Below are positions 1 to 12,059 of a stretch of 31,685 nt of DNA, piece by piece. Under the pieces are notes generated by a model. It had not been told where the DNA came from, ran no database searches, and saw nothing but the letters and a program-made list of their open reading frames with translations. A program made the position numbers and the translations under genes. Numbering within the stretch: the first letter of the stretch is position 1; each line of letters starts with the position of its first letter. The DNA comes from Rhizophagus sp. LPA8_4_AMF. Lineage: Eukaryota > Glomeromycota > Glomeromycetes > Glomerales > Glomeraceae. The stretch spans positions 1-31,685 of the forward strand of contig JADRCO010000525.1 in assembly GCA_021464525.1 (NCBI GenBank). Reading direction: 5' to 3'.

Positions 1-50
1 AGGAAAAAAATCGTATAAAAACCATATAAATAACGTATCCAGTTTTTTTA

Positions 51-136
51 TAGGGCAGGTATATACCGGGTATCTACCGGGTTATATACCGGTATATACC
101 CTGTGAAATATATAACATGTTATTTACCCATCCCTA
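51..136. mobile_element. Short inverted-repeat (MITE-like) element
   Basis: The left end reads TAGGGCAGGTATATACC and the right end, reverse-complemented, reads TAGGGATGGGTAAATAAC, so the ends are imperfect inverted repeats beginning TAGGG. The interior is a run of degenerate ACCGGGTA / TATACCGGTATATACC palindromes. It is too short to code. I see no convincing target-site duplication. The TAGGG start resembles hAT-type ends; that assignment is inference. Confidence 0.5.
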
Positions 137-239
137 AGTATGACGTGTTTATCACATCACGACTACCTTACAAAATGGCCAACATTACGACATTCGGCTG
201 AAATTAAGTATAGTGTAAATGTGACATATATCGAGTGAT

Positions 240-470
240 GAATAGGATTTTTCTATCCGACCTCAAATACTTATGAAAAATGGAAACACGAAACCGGTGA
301 TGAAAAAATCACGTGAATTTTCGGACATTGTTTCGTGGTTACGCTGATAAAGTAGTCAGCACGACATAATCTAATTTTTTGCAACCGGTCGACAAACGGT
401 TGCACGTGACTTCTTTTATTCTGGCCGGAATTATAAATTTGGCCAGAATTAAAACTAAAGAAAACCAACC
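240..470. repeat. Repeat-derived tract with E-box palindrome, hairpin and GGCCAGAATT motif
   Basis: The tract holds TCACGTGA at 309-316, a hairpin with perfect 7-bp arms GCAACCG (381-387) and CGGTTGC (397-403), CACGTG at 403-408, and at 417-455 an ATTCTGGCCGGAATT / GGCCAGAATTAAAA pair. The last motif recurs across the window and looks like the core of a dispersed repeat family. A 65-residue minus-strand open frame over it has no gene-like support. Confidence 0.5.
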
Positions 471-835
471 GTCTTGATTAGTTAAATTTATTTATGACCT
501 TTTGCTTGGAGATACTAGTATAAAAAGAAAAGCGAATTCGTTGTTAACAGCTGATAAATAGCTATTTGTGATTTAGCATATTTCCAAATACATATTTAAA
601 TAACTATGACCACCGCGATATTTGATAAAAATTTTCATTAAAATGAAACATTTTCAAAATGGTAGTGATAATTATAAATTTCTTTAATAATAACTTTAAT
701 TTTAATAAATAAGTTCACCATCAATTAATCATTTTCTCCTGATCATGCCACTTTAGAAAAATGCATCAGAAGAACTGAAATGTGACATCTTTTCATTGCA
801 AATCATTCAAAATTTATTAAATGATATATAATATA

Positions 836-948
836 GTGTTTCGATCCGGATAAAAACCGTTATCCGGATAAATTAAAGAATTATTAGGATTATCCAGTTC
901 GGATAAAAATCCGGATATATTCCGGATAGAAATCGAAATCCGGATAGG
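836..948. mobile_element. 113-bp TCCGGAT-rich MITE-like element with 8-bp flanking repeat
   Basis: The left end GTGTTTCGATCCGGATA and the reverse complement of the right end, CCTATCCGGATTTCG, share an inverted TCCGGAT core. ATCCGGAT is repeated inside. Identical ATAATATA octamers flank it at 828-835 and 949-956, fitting an 8-bp target duplication, although such an AT-only octamer could arise by chance. The same end motif recurs at the right end of the unit B insertion at 18331-18589. Confidence 0.55.
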
Positions 949-1059
949 ATAATATATAAAATTATGTTTTGTAAATCGATCTTAATAAATAAAATACATC
1001 AAATTTATTTGATTAAATTGTTACGGTATTTATTTAAATAAAGTGTATTCAGGTTAAAT

Positions 1060-4000
1060 TAAATTATAATTACGGCCAGCATTATGAATTTTACCTGAAT
1101 TGTGAATTATGCTACCAATTTTTAAAACTTGTGGGGATTGTGATACAAAATTATAATTTCTGGCCATCAAGATTGCTGCGCCACTACTATTATGATGGTT
1201 GCAAAACTGGTCCGCTAAGTATACACTATACAGTATATGTATATTTATAGTATTTCTTTTCGATTTTTGCTAAATTTATTATTACATGCACGCACAAAAT
1301 ATGATGAATGATTTTATTCAGTTATTGTAACTGTTAGCAATTATTTTAACAGTTATATTTATTTTTATAGAATCTTGAAAAATACATAAAAAGATCATAT
1401 TCGAATTAAAGTATTTTTTTTCCACCTGAGTTTTATAAATGACTAGAAAGCTATGGAAAAGATTATTCTAGTACCTGATTAAAAATTAGATTTTTTGGTA
1501 ATTTTCTTTACATTATCTTGAATTAAGCGTATGTATATATTATAAATTCCTGATTCGAAAATTAGAGAAAAAGTATATCAAAGAGAAGAATTAATTCAAG
1601 ATTACTTCTAAGCAAATAGTAATAGAGAACTAATTTTTGAAATTTTACAGACTTTTTTTTTAAAAAAAATACTTAAGATAAATTTTCTTTACATTTAAAG
1701 TATTTGTTAGGCATTATACTAGAAATTAGTTTAAAGAATACTTTATATATATATTTAAAGATACACCACCACTATCCAACCCAGCGGGACTAAATTACAG
1801 GGAAATTTTAGTAAGACTTCTGCATAACAAAGTGAGATTCTTGAAGTATGCGTGCACAAATTATGTTAAAGAGGGTCTTTTGCATATAATTTGGATTGAA
1901 TTAAAGATGTTACAAAATATAAATATATTAATGTATAACTAACCGTGGTAAAATAATGTGTTGTTTATACCGAGTAATAACACTGTAATAACACATGTGA
2001 TAAATGATATCCATACTATTGTAGGTATCACTGTAACAATGTAATATTTGCTCCTACATGGCAAAATCCTATCATGTATTACTTGTCGTCACTATAAAAT
2101 TTATGGATAATGCATAATACTTTAATCAAAAAATTTCGCACATCGACAAAATTTATTATAAAGTTCAATTTTGGCTTTTGCTTATGCCCGAATAGATTTT
2201 CTATATCTGTATTGGTATCATCCAATCCAAATGTCTATCGGGTTGTATCTGACATGTTTTATTCCTTACTGTTCGAAGAGTTAGCAAATCTACGAAGATC
2301 TGAAACTTATGTTTTCAGGTTAAGTTTACGTAATTTCTGTAAATTTCAGAAAGCTTTATATTTTTATATTTTCAAAGTGAGATTCGCCTTTCCTTTAATT
2401 CATCTGTAACGGTTAATACAATAGCGCTAAATTTTATGTTTATTGGTTTTTTAAAAAAATGATAAAATAAAAAAGGTTTCAAAAAGCAAATAAAAAAATG
2501 TAATTATAAATATTGACTTTCAGTTAGATAGAAAGTTACGCCATATGCAAAATCCGAAATTCAGTATATATATCGGTTTAATTAATTATTGGTGAATTTT
2601 GATTATGATAATAATTAACATAATCAAATGACATTTGCTCATTGGAGATAATTAACAAAAGTAGATTTCTTTGTGTTTTAACTACGTTTTCACGAGAGCT
2701 AGGAACAAATTGGCTAATGTGATATGCAGATCCGGCTAGATCCTATAATAACAAAAAATATTTTATAAAATTGCTCAACAATAATGTCAAAAATATTTTC
2801 ATTATAATGAAAGCACCGATCAACGTGTAGTCTAATAAACAATGTGAATCATTATTTAATAATCATAATGGTTACAAATAAGATGCACGTATTAAAGTTA
2901 TATCGACAACTATATGATGAAAAAAGAGTCCCAATTAGGGAAGAGATCGATAAGAAGTGCATATGTTTAAAAAAAAGGATAAGTCTTTCTAAATGAATAA
3001 CGAAATTTTCGCGAAACAAAGAAAATAACGACGAGGTCTTATGATCATTTGTGCATCAGTGACACGACTTGAATTTTAAATTGTAAGCACTTACGCGTTA
3101 TATAATATATATACCGAGTATATATATCGGTTGAAATTTAATACTTAATACGCGTGTAGAGAAAAATGTTACATTACATTCTATGACAGTTTCATTTACA
3201 ATAATTTTCTTTGAAAATTTTAAATAATTTCACAAATAATAAAATCTTCCTTTCTTTGAATAACTTCGTTAATGATCGAATCCGGCTATCGTGTAAAAAA
3301 AAAAGATCGACATTGCATAAATTTGAAGAAAAAAGGCTTTGTATTCGTCGTAATGTTCTACTCCAAATTTTGAGATTTTGTAATTTGTAATCTTATTAAT
3401 AATACGATCGTCGCTTGATATTCTCAAATCGGTCTTTCAAATGAGAACAATGTCTCATTTTTGACAAAGAACTATTTTTCATTGTCTTAGTGAACCCAAG
3501 AAAATAATTCTCTGAGTAACGAAAATACTTATTGAGGAAATAACGGAGTAAAAAAAAAAATAATAGGTAACAAAATTTACCCATGAAGTCATGACAAGCT
3601 AAAGAGATTTGCTGCTAACATGTTCTTTGATGATTATTACTAATTTTAATAATTTGGCTGAAACTTAGATAAAATTCGGGCGATTTTTTTAAGTTTACCT
3701 TACTGGAATTAAACGCCGATCAGTATTTTTTGACAAACTTACGTACTAACACATGTGATCACATGCGATTATAAGCAGAGACTACATTAAAGTAAGTATT
3801 ACTGATTATATAATTGATTAGTACATTATCCGAATATATAATATACTCTATAATATTAGGATTTGTATGTAATGATCTTTTTTTAAAAATAAATTATTAC
3901 ATATAATATTCTTTATATTGCGTATATTGCGACTACTCGTTGAACGAATTTTTAATTTTAAAAGAAAAATTCGCAATCAATTTAGTCAATCTAAATATAC

Positions 4001-4170
4001 TAGAAAAGCTATATTGTGTTATGTGTATACGTACGTATATATTATTCATTTAGCAATCGCGCAAAATCCATGTAAGCGTGTTAACGGATGATTGACAATA
4101 AATTGTGGCCATAGAAGCCTTGCATATAATATTAAGTACCATGAAGTTTACCACGGAGCTATCATGCAGA
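1060..4170. other. Gene-poor AT-rich tract
   Basis: I find no supportable gene here. At 1068-1165 are degenerate GGCCAG/CTGGCC repeat remnants. A 99-codon plus-strand frame at 2110-2409 has no recognisable domain, no clear promoter and a similarly plausible reading on the opposite strand, so I treat it as unproven. A direct repeat AGTATATATATCGGTT lies at about 2563 and 3118. ACGCGT occurs twice (3093-3098, 3150-3155). Confidence 0.5.
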
Positions 4171-4188
4171 TACGGATCTTATCGGAAA

Positions 4189-4265
4189 CCAATAGCGCGG
4201 TAATAATGTATTATCGGATTATATAGTTTGTTTACTTAAAATATAGGGAAATTTCTTATAAAAGG
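4189..4265 (+). promoter_or_regulatory. RNA polymerase II promoter: CCAAT box and TATA box
   Basis: A CCAAT pentamer (4189-4193) lies 64 bases upstream of TATAAAAGG (4257-4265), which is a near-ideal core promoter spacing. Transcription would be expected to start around 4285-4300, about 100 bases before the ATG at 4395. This is the clearest plus-strand promoter in the window and the main reason to take the downstream frame seriously. Confidence 0.6.
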
Positions 4266-4339
4266 CTCTGAAAGTCCCCTTGGTATGTTTCTATAAATAA
4301 TAAGAGACATACATTAAGCTATTTCGATCATCTGTGTTA

Positions 4340-4376
4340 AGTTTTCTTTTCCTTAAGAAAGTTTTCTTTTCCTTAA
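4340..4376 (+). repeat. Pyrimidine-rich direct repeat in the presumed 5' leader
   Basis: AGTTTTCTTTTCCTTAA occurs twice, at 4340-4356 and 4360-4376, a 20-base period. It lies between the presumed start site and the first ATG of the 4395 frame. A duplicated CT-rich leader is compatible with a start-site selector or a splice/translation element, but no function can be read from sequence alone. Confidence 0.55.
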
Positions 4377-4394
4377 CGAGGAAAAGACAACTTT

Positions 4395-4619
4395 ATGATG
4401 TCGCTAAATTATCGTTATGAACTCACTCTCGTTGCGAATAACAACGTCAAAACGCTTCAGCAAATTTCCAGACTTCCTACGCCACAAGTCGCAAAAAATA
4501 TCGTCGAACACAATTTTTTCAATGGGACGAACTTTGACGGCAATAATAATCGTAACAGTAATGTCGAATCATTACTTTTACCTTCTGGATGGTTTGCCTC
4601 ATCTCCAGTATTCCCTTGA
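4395..4619 (+). CDS. Short intronless protein, unrecognised family (74 aa)
   Basis: The frame starts with tandem ATGs at 4395 and encodes 74 residues, ending ...SGWFASSPVFP before TGA. It follows a CCAAT/TATA promoter by about 130 bases. Its codons include many C-ending ones (AAC, GTC, TTC, GAC), unlike the surrounding DNA, and its GC content is clearly higher. The product is rich in Asn (NNNRNSN near residue 52), with no signal peptide or transmembrane segment. I do not recognise a family. A second frame, ATG 4417 to stop 4623 (68 aa), overlaps almost completely and contains a hydrophobic stretch LTAIIIVTV, so the true frame is not certain; I prefer the first because it uses the first ATG. 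It may also be a remnant of a longer gene. A TATATAATAAA stretch near 4900 could serve as the poly(A) signal. Confidence 0.45.
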   Translation: MMSLNYRYELTLVANNNVKTLQQISRLPTPQVAKNIVEHNFFNGTNFDGNNNRNSNVESLLLPSGWFASSPVFP

Positions 4620-4742
4620 TTGAATGAATTCTTTTAAATTCTTTTGGATTTTTTTTTTAAGGATGAAATTTATTTAAAACTAAGAATCATTTTTCAATTT
4701 TTTTTTGCACTTTTTTCTTAACTTGCCGGCATTATGACTTTA

Positions 4743-4749
<7 letters not shown>

Positions 4750-4773
<24 letters not shown>
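4750..4773 (+). repeat. 24-bp poly(A) tract
   Basis: This is an uninterrupted A run immediately after a T run. It may be simple slippage or the tail of an old retroposed copy. The DNA just upstream (TTGCCGGCATTATGAC) resembles the dispersed GGCC-AATT repeat family, but no flanking target duplication is evident. Confidence 0.6.
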
Positions 4774-4919
4774 CTTTAAATAATTATAGTATTCAAAAAA
4801 TATGTGTTTTTTCTTTTGGTCGTAATTTTCTTTTTTTTCTCCCGAGTGAAAATTTCCTTTTTATGTTTTAATGTAAAAATCTTATCGCTGTATGTATGTA
4901 TATATAATAAATTGCAACT

Positions 4920-5839
4920 TGTCATTTTAAGAATTTTTCCGATAAAACATTTACAATAAGAATGTGTTTAGGCTGTACTAGCTTTTTTGCGTTCGTCTAT
5001 AAATTTTGAAATCCGTTACAAGAATATAGATGTATTACGTACGTGTATTACATAATATACACGATACGCCATACAAAAGAATTTTTAGTCTACCAATATT
5101 TCAAAAGTAAAGAGTAACTGTCATCTTGTTTACGGAGAGCCTGAGATATCGATATTATGTCTTGAACAAATATTTGCGCCTACTTCAAACGAGAAAATTT
5201 GAGATTCTTCTTTTGAATTTCAAAATGATACGATCATATCCAGTCATATCTAAACTTGGAATGTAAGATTAATAACGCTATTAAATTGTTAAATGTGTAT
5301 ATTGATAGGTCACGGGATTAACAATTAATTGCGCAGTATGTACTGTATAATCGGCAATCCAATAAAAATTTCTGGTACAATCTTGGAAACTTGACCATTT
5401 TAATTTTAGTACTGTGTTTTTTAGGATCAAAACTAGATATTTTATGAACTACGCGATTCCATTATCATTTGTTAAACTTTACCGAATATATGTACTATGA
5501 CTTTTTCTTTAGCATACATATACAGTATAGCAACTCCTGCATAAATTAGAAATAATTTTATATAATACTCCATTTTTTTTTTCAAATTTATAATTTTTAC
5601 TCTTAAAGTTACAATACTAATAAAGAAACGTATAAACCGCAAAAACAATTGAAAAATTGATTCTCAGAATCATAGACCTATAGTTTTGTGAAACGTTATA
5701 TTTTTAATAAAAGAAACTCTTTGACACAAGTGTTGAAAATATCATTGTTCTTGCTGTAATAACATAAGCAATTACAAAAATTGATATTAAAATATTTTAT
5801 AATATCTATTAGACCATCTCCTTTGCACATGAAATCAAT
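4920..5839. other. Gene-free stretch left of the duplication
   Basis: I see no promoter, exon or repeat that I can support here. The stretch ends at the left breakpoint of the tandem duplication, where ATCAAAT occupies 5840-5846. Confidence 0.5.
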
Positions 5840-6149
5840 ATCAAATTGTTACACACAATCAACAATGAATCAGATATGCAGAGAGCAATTCCAAATTAAA
5901 GTTTTGACCAACAACTATCTTCTGCAGATCCTTTTTTTTTAATGGATCTGACCCATGCATATATTGCAAATAAATAGTTGTTAATCTTTAGTACTTAGTA
6001 TTACAGAAAAAAATTTACGTATACATATGCTTATATATTATTCCATCCTCGTAATAATTGTATAACGTTTCATTTATTTATACTATTTACTTACTGCGCT
6101 AACCTAAAATCTAGTATACCTTCATTTAACAGAGTATCTAATAAATTAT

Positions 6150-6600
6150 GCACACGAAAAAACGCTTCTATTGGTAAAACCTAATCACAACTACCATCAA
6201 AAGATTGTTTTTAGTTTGCTCTTGTGCCAAAAACTTGTAATTATGAAATATAATTACATTATAGTCGGTCTGAAATATATGAATATATGCCAGGTTGACT
6301 TATGTGGGTAAGTAAAATCTGCATATTGTTCCCAGTATAATCACTTCCATAGCGTGAAACCTATTTGTCACATAATTATTTGTCACCGGGTGGTCGGCCG
6401 GTCATTATATCACGGTGCTGATGACCATCTAAAAATGGCACACAGAATTCAGACATGTTACATTATGATACTAGTTTGCATTATACATTATAGTACATCA
6501 TCTAATAATAATCAGCAGATAGATGATAACCAAACAATTATTAATTATATTCGGCGGTTCATTATTTGTAATGCGGGGGCAAATTGATCCTATTACCAGG
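6150..6600. other. Unit A-only segment, GC-richer core
   Basis: In unit B the flanking sequences (AATAAATTAT and ATAGGCTCTTAT) are separated by only about 20 bases, so this 0.45-kb piece was inserted in A or lost from B. It holds an unusual GC-rich spot, GGTGGTCGGCCGGTCATT near 6390. A 77-codon plus frame at 6354-6587 overlies it, with no recognisable domain. No inverted ends or target duplication could be fixed. Confidence 0.5.
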
Positions 6601-6774
6601 TATATAGGCTCTTATTCCTAAACTATTTTTTAAAAAACGATTGTTATTATGAATAGATTATTAACTTTAACAAGCAGTTCAATGCAAGGACGTTTAGGCA
6701 TAACGTCATGTGCAAAATCCATCAAGTTGGGCTTTAGAAAAAGGGAATCTTAACCGGGTATACACTACTTATCC

Positions 6775-6890
6775 TGTTCCCCCTTATCAGCCTCACCAAC
6801 CCCAGTCACAAAATTTATTTGTTTATTGTTTACACTCTTAACACACTTTCTCACCTTTTCTTTTTCTTTCTCTTTTTTATTTTTTATTCC
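6775..6890. other. Pyrimidine-rich tract
   Basis: The plus strand is strongly C/T-biased here (CCCCCTTATCAGCC through CTTTTTCTTTCTC) and carries TTTATTGTTTACA near 6820. It could be an old promoter leader or repeat remnant. There is no adjoining gene, so no role is assigned. Confidence 0.35.
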
Positions 6891-7674
6891 TTAAAAATAT
6901 CATCTTAAACGTATTATTTATAATAATAGACGCGTTTTTTTTTACAGAAAATTCATTTATTTTAATCTAAATTATCTGGTTTTTGTCAAATAAACAAAAC
7001 TGTTCAACAGGTATGGAACTATTCAGGTATTAGTTTTTTATCAAGCTAGCTTGCATATTTGTAAAATTATACTCATTTTTTGAATATCTTAATACGAGCA
7101 CTTTACGGCGTAATTAGAGTATTTTGGTCAAACAAAGCTGGCTTTTATTGAATAAGTAAATTTGATCAGATATGAAAATATTAAGATATTAATTTTCACG
7201 ATTATTGATCAAGTATTCATTGAGTTATTTTTATTATTTATAATAAATTTACTGTGCGCGTATATACTTTTTATTTTACAGAATATTTTCGGCACTTTAA
7301 TTAAACAATACTGGTTTTTGTCATATACAGTAAGTAGAGCTAATTCAGCCGTTGTGAGAATACTCAGATATTGGATAAATGTGATTTGTTTTATTTAAAA
7401 TTTTTTTGTATCTACAGTATTTATTAATATTTTAATAAAATATATACAACAGATAAAGCATTTTTATTGATTTACAATGTGATGTTATAATATTAAAAAA
7501 TTAAATTCTGTTATATTTGGAATTAAAATACGATAGTTTGAAATTTTTTTTTGTCTATTTTCACACGAAAATAATGTTTCTCAAGAATAGATTGTATTAG
7601 CTGTTAGTTTTGTGGCTAATAATGATCAAACGAACCATATTTTTAAGTCAATCATACTTAAGAATAAGGGGGGG

Positions 7675-7909
7675 TATAGCAGGACCCCGAGCTATACATT
7701 AAAAGGTAGGGTACGGGTTTGCGTAGAATTGATCAAAATAATCATGTAGATCTTTCCTTTTATAGATAATTCTGGCCAGAATTTATTTCCTTTTTTAGAC
7801 GCTGACTGGCATTATCATAATTCCGGCCCTGAAAAAATGCGTAGAGCTAATAGTATTTTTTTTGGCCACGCCTTACCTCTGTATATATATAGCTCGGGGT
7901 CCTGGTATA
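7675..7909. mobile_element. Inverted-repeat element with CAGGACCCCGAGC arms
   Basis: Arms of 22 bases at 7675-7696 and 7888-7909 are inverted copies with one mismatch; the core is CAGGACCCCGAGCTATA. They enclose about 190 bases that include a near-perfect TAATTCTGGCCAGAATTTA palindrome at about 7770. The element is non-coding and absent from unit B. The outer limits are uncertain because a second element abuts its right arm. Confidence 0.6.
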
Positions 7910-7911
7910 GG

Positions 7912-8010
7912 CATACTTGCCGTCCAAACCTAAAAAAGGAAATTGTAACAATGAGCTTGATTATTAATTATTGTCCTAATTACCTTTTTTGGGTTTGGAC
8001 GGCAAGTATG
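7912..8010. mobile_element. 99-bp MITE with 28-bp terminal inverted repeats
   Basis: The left arm at 7912-7939 (starting CATACTTGCCGTCCAAACC) and the right arm at 7983-8010 match as inverted repeats at 27 of 28 positions. Only about 43 bases lie between them. GGTATAG is found on both sides, at 7904-7910 and 8011-8017, with one extra G at 7911, consistent with a 7-8 bp target duplication. It abuts the right arm of the 7675-7909 element, so it probably inserted into that older element. The superfamily is not certain. Confidence 0.75.
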
Positions 8011-9463
8011 GGTATAGCCCGTATAGGATAATAATCAAGGATCGTAGGATCCTCGGGGATTGAATTTTTTAAGTTCAGAAATATCACGTGATAACACTAA
8101 TTAGTAACGTATACGCCTATTACTTACGGCCGAAACATCATTTCAGACCTTATAAAAAACTTTTTAAAAATTAATCACATGTAGGAGATTTTTTTGAAAT
8201 AAAAATTAGAAAAAATGAATTTTTTCCTAGAAAATTTTTTATAGGAATATCCGTTCTAATAATAAAACATTTTACTAAATATGCATTATTTTAATCAGAA
8301 ATTTTATATTTTTTAAAATTGGAAAATTAAAATCATTTTTAGTGTTGTATAAATCTATAGTCATTATATTTCCTAAAAATGGAACACAAAATATATCAGA
8401 TATGACGATTTTTATTAAAAAAAAAAAAAAAAAAATCTTAAAATGATAAAATTATAATCCGAATTTAGTATTCAGTAAACGCATGTTTTTTTTTTAGAGA
8501 ACTACTTCATAAATCACTGTTTATAATTATGCATATTTCTAATACCATAATATGCTTTTTTTTCAAAAATTTGGTATCTTAAAAAAAAAAATATTTCCGG
8601 AAGAATTTACCATATTGAGGGATGTATAAAAAAAATTGCGTCATCTATAAAAATGAGTAATACATGAAATTAATTATGATTATTATTTTTAGCCTCAATA
8701 ACATTAGGTAATACATGTAAATCTAAACCATCAAACATAATTTTATTATCAAATAAAATATACATTGATATAATCTATAACGTTTTTTATAAATGAAACT
8801 TTATTCTTTTTAATTATATCCAGATACGGCTAACAAATATTCTAATGACTATTATCTTACAATCAATAACATTATATAATTAACAAAACAATGATTACTT
8901 ATTTTTTATTTAATTCGCTCGTTGAAACAGACAGACAATTAATTATTTCCAAAGTTGTTAAAAGTTTAATCTTGAAAATTCTTTTATAGTAACACATATT
9001 AATATTTAAATTCTATTTTATTTAACTGCATTACTTAATATTTTAATTAGAATTCGAATGTTTTAAAGTTAGTGTCCTCGCATTCATCTAATTAATCACC
9101 ACAGACTTAACGGATTTGGCATAATATTTTTCCAAATAGATTAATAAGATAAATACAATTAAAATGACATGATAAAAATACATAGTGCATAAACAATATA
9201 ATCGGTTATTAATTTATCGTTATCGTTTATTTTTACGCGTAATTTAAAATTTATTTACATCCAACTATCTCAATATATTTTGTTGAAATTATAATTATGT
9301 ATCACAATAATAATGCTGTAATCTAACTTGAAAAATCAGTTTTTCAAATCTTGTAAAGTTACTGTGTTTCATTAAAGAAGAACAATAATATAATTATAAT
9401 ATTATCCTGAACTAAAATTAGAAAACGTACAAAAGAAAATATGATTGTGATGACTAACGATTA

Positions 9464-9600
9464 ATGGCTAAAGGTAAAAATGATAGCGAAATCGGAACTA
9501 AATCCAAAATTCTAAGATTACAAAATAGAATCTTCTTTTTTTAATTTAATCTTTTATTAACATCACCGACTTGGATTGGACGAATGAATTATAAATAAGT
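9464..9600 (+). other. Best-conserved block between the two units (A copy)
   Basis: This block matches 16899-17035 in unit B very closely (4 differences in the first 72 bases). It opens with an ATG frame reading MAKGKNDSEIGTKSKIL in A and the same with E-to-G in B. The frame stops after 26 codons in A and 19 in B. The brevity, the different ends and the lack of flanking splice signals argue against a gene, so I list it as conserved DNA with a possible relic exon. Confidence 0.45.
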
Positions 9601-11326
9601 AATAAATAAAAATGTCACTTAATTTACGGAAAATATTTTTTACTGAATTCTAATAATTCATTACTTCTTAAATTCATTCAAGATTGATAAAAATTCGCAT
9701 AATCTCACTTTCACTAAGTTATAATTAGTTATCGCGTTCAATAATTCGGCTGTGTTGGATTAATGATGTAACAAATATAATAAAATTTATTAATGATTCG
9801 TCCATTTTTGTAATTAAAGACTTCCTATTTAGTAGCAGATGATATTTTATCGCTGATTTTTTTTAGAAATTAAAAAAGAAAAAAATTTTTTCGTTTAATA
9901 ATTCCTTTGTTTGTTAAATTATTATAAAATGGTACGTCACAATTTGATTTACCGTATTTAGCCGCAACCCGCAGCCCGCAGTAAATTATAATTCAAAGAC
10001 AGAATTAGTTCATGTTATTCTAACGTAAAATTTTTCGGTATCATTTATCATTATTGAATGAAATGATGTCAAAAGGTTTTTTATCCCCGAAAAGTAAATA
10101 AGTAATATAAGTAATTCAATATTACTCTTAACAATAACGACAATTTGGTCAAATAAAGTAGTTGATCTTATAGTTACTTCTATATTTGGCGATCATTATA
10201 GTTCTTAAAAAAGTAATTAAAAAGTGGCTAAGCAAAATGAATACATTCGAAAATAGATTGTAAGAGAGAAAATAATTTATTCTAAAACTACTTTCTAGTA
10301 GAATAATTTAAACTGTAAAAACAAGTTGTTAATGTAATTGGGTAATTTTTTTTGATAATTCAATGATGTAATTATTATATAATCGACTCATTAAAGAACT
10401 AAATTTATATTTGTTAATCAAAATAAAATTTTTCTTTTTTTGTTTTCATGAAAAAGTAACGTGTCCAATTTATTTCATAAAAAGTAAGATAAGGTAAATA
10501 GTAATTTAGTCAACTTGGGATAATTTACGCGTCAATGTATGAATACCCCTGTTTGTGATACGTTACAATCTTTAACCCAATATTACCCACAAGCCATCAT
10601 AAATAACATAAATTCATTTTTTCATAGAATTTCATCATGTCATTTACATGTGTTTTAAAAAATCAATTTAAGTGGTGCAAGCGAAATTATAATTCGATTA
10701 TAATTATTATAATAAAACAAAAAAAGTTTAGTGTAAAATATTAATGATACAACGAATAAATATTCCAACGGAGTTTATTAAATTCCATTATATTAATTTA
10801 TTTAAATCATATAAATTTCCGAAATTGGATCACAAAGTACCCTTCGCAGGTTAATTAACATACATTTATCGAATTAATATTTTAATATTCGGTATATATA
10901 TTCCAGATTATCTTAAAGCCCCTTTTATCTATTCATCTTTTTTTCGTTTACTCGTGGTAATGCACGATATGCATCTTTCATAAGGTCATAACTATTTTTA
11001 TAACGTAAACATCAAACATCAATTTAGAATCGCTTTCGAAATGAAAATCGGACTTTTACCGATTATGTGTTCTTCGATATAATACATGTTGTAATATAAA
11101 GATATATCAATGCTTACGTATGATTTAATTAAGTGCATAAAATTATTTCACAATTAATAAATATAATATGTTCAATTTAATCAATTGGTTCTTTAATTGC
11201 TTTAATCGACAACCACATCAATGTTTACTTTCACGCGTAATTTATTCACGGTCCCTTTTAAAAAAGTCAATCCGTTTTTTATATTTCATCTTTTTTCCGT
11301 AAAAGGCTCAATTAATAACTTTATAT

Positions 11327-11407
11327 CACGGAATTTATTACATTTTTCGTGAATGGATCCATGAAAGGCTCATTTTACGGAGTTTTTACAGAAATAATAA
11401 CGGATAA
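11327..11407. mobile_element. ACGGAGTTTTTACAG family, copy 1
   Basis: The copy contains CACGGAATTTATTACATTTTTCG-like sequence and ACGGAGTTTTTACAGAAATAA followed by CGGATAA. The same modules recur at 13858-13898 and, inverted, at 21784-21894. This copy lies in a stretch of unit A (about 11255-11455) without counterpart in unit B, so it probably inserted after the duplication. Confidence 0.5.
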
Positions 11408-12059
11408 AATTTTTTATAGAAATTAATCATACAAACATTGCATTTATTCAATTTATTCAAGAAATATCGATCCAATATTAACCATAAAATCAGTCATACG
11501 TTATTTTTTCTACGAATAAAATTATATTTAATTGAAAAATTCTTGTTTTTTTATTGTGTCATTTTATGTTTATTAAAATATTGTGTATTACTAGTTTAAT
11601 TACTAATTTAATACTGATACGGATAGTCTCTTCTTTTTTACTATTAAATAATAGAGTATTTAATAAATTACATATAGTTAAGTCCGTATTTGAACTTCGC
11701 TTGGATTTCGAATTGATAATAATATTCAGTAATTTACTCAGTCATTTGCTAAAATTTTCTTATATGAGGTATATAAATATGGGGATTAAAATTTATAAAT
11801 TTTAAATCTTATTATCAGTCTACAATTTCACATAAAGTAATTCATACGCTGATTAAAAAAAAAAAAAAATTATTTTTAAAAATTTTGTTACAATGTCAAT
11901 AAAAATACGGTTAGTAAACAAAATAATACGAAAAAAATTCGGTTTGTAAGTTCTCGTATGGTTAGAGCGTTTATCATGGGCCAATATAAATTTATCATAG
12001 AACTCTTAAAAAGATAGTATTCTATTCATTTTCCCCCAGAAAAAAAAAACTTTATGTCA

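Noticed and set aside
2110-2409. 99-codon plus-strand open frame
   Set aside because: No promoter, family or codon signature; a frame of this length is expected about once by chance in DNA this AT-rich, and the opposite strand reads equally well.
3396-3584. Minus-strand frame with a hydrophobic start (MGKFCYLLFFFLLRYF), possible secreted protein
   Set aside because: The hydrophobicity comes from an A/T run, there is no TATA box or conserved splice pattern, and the remainder looks random.
9464-9544. 26-codon MAKGKNDS frame as a micropeptide gene
   Set aside because: Its length differs in the paralogous copy (19 codons), with an early stop and no promoter; kept only as a conserved-block observation.
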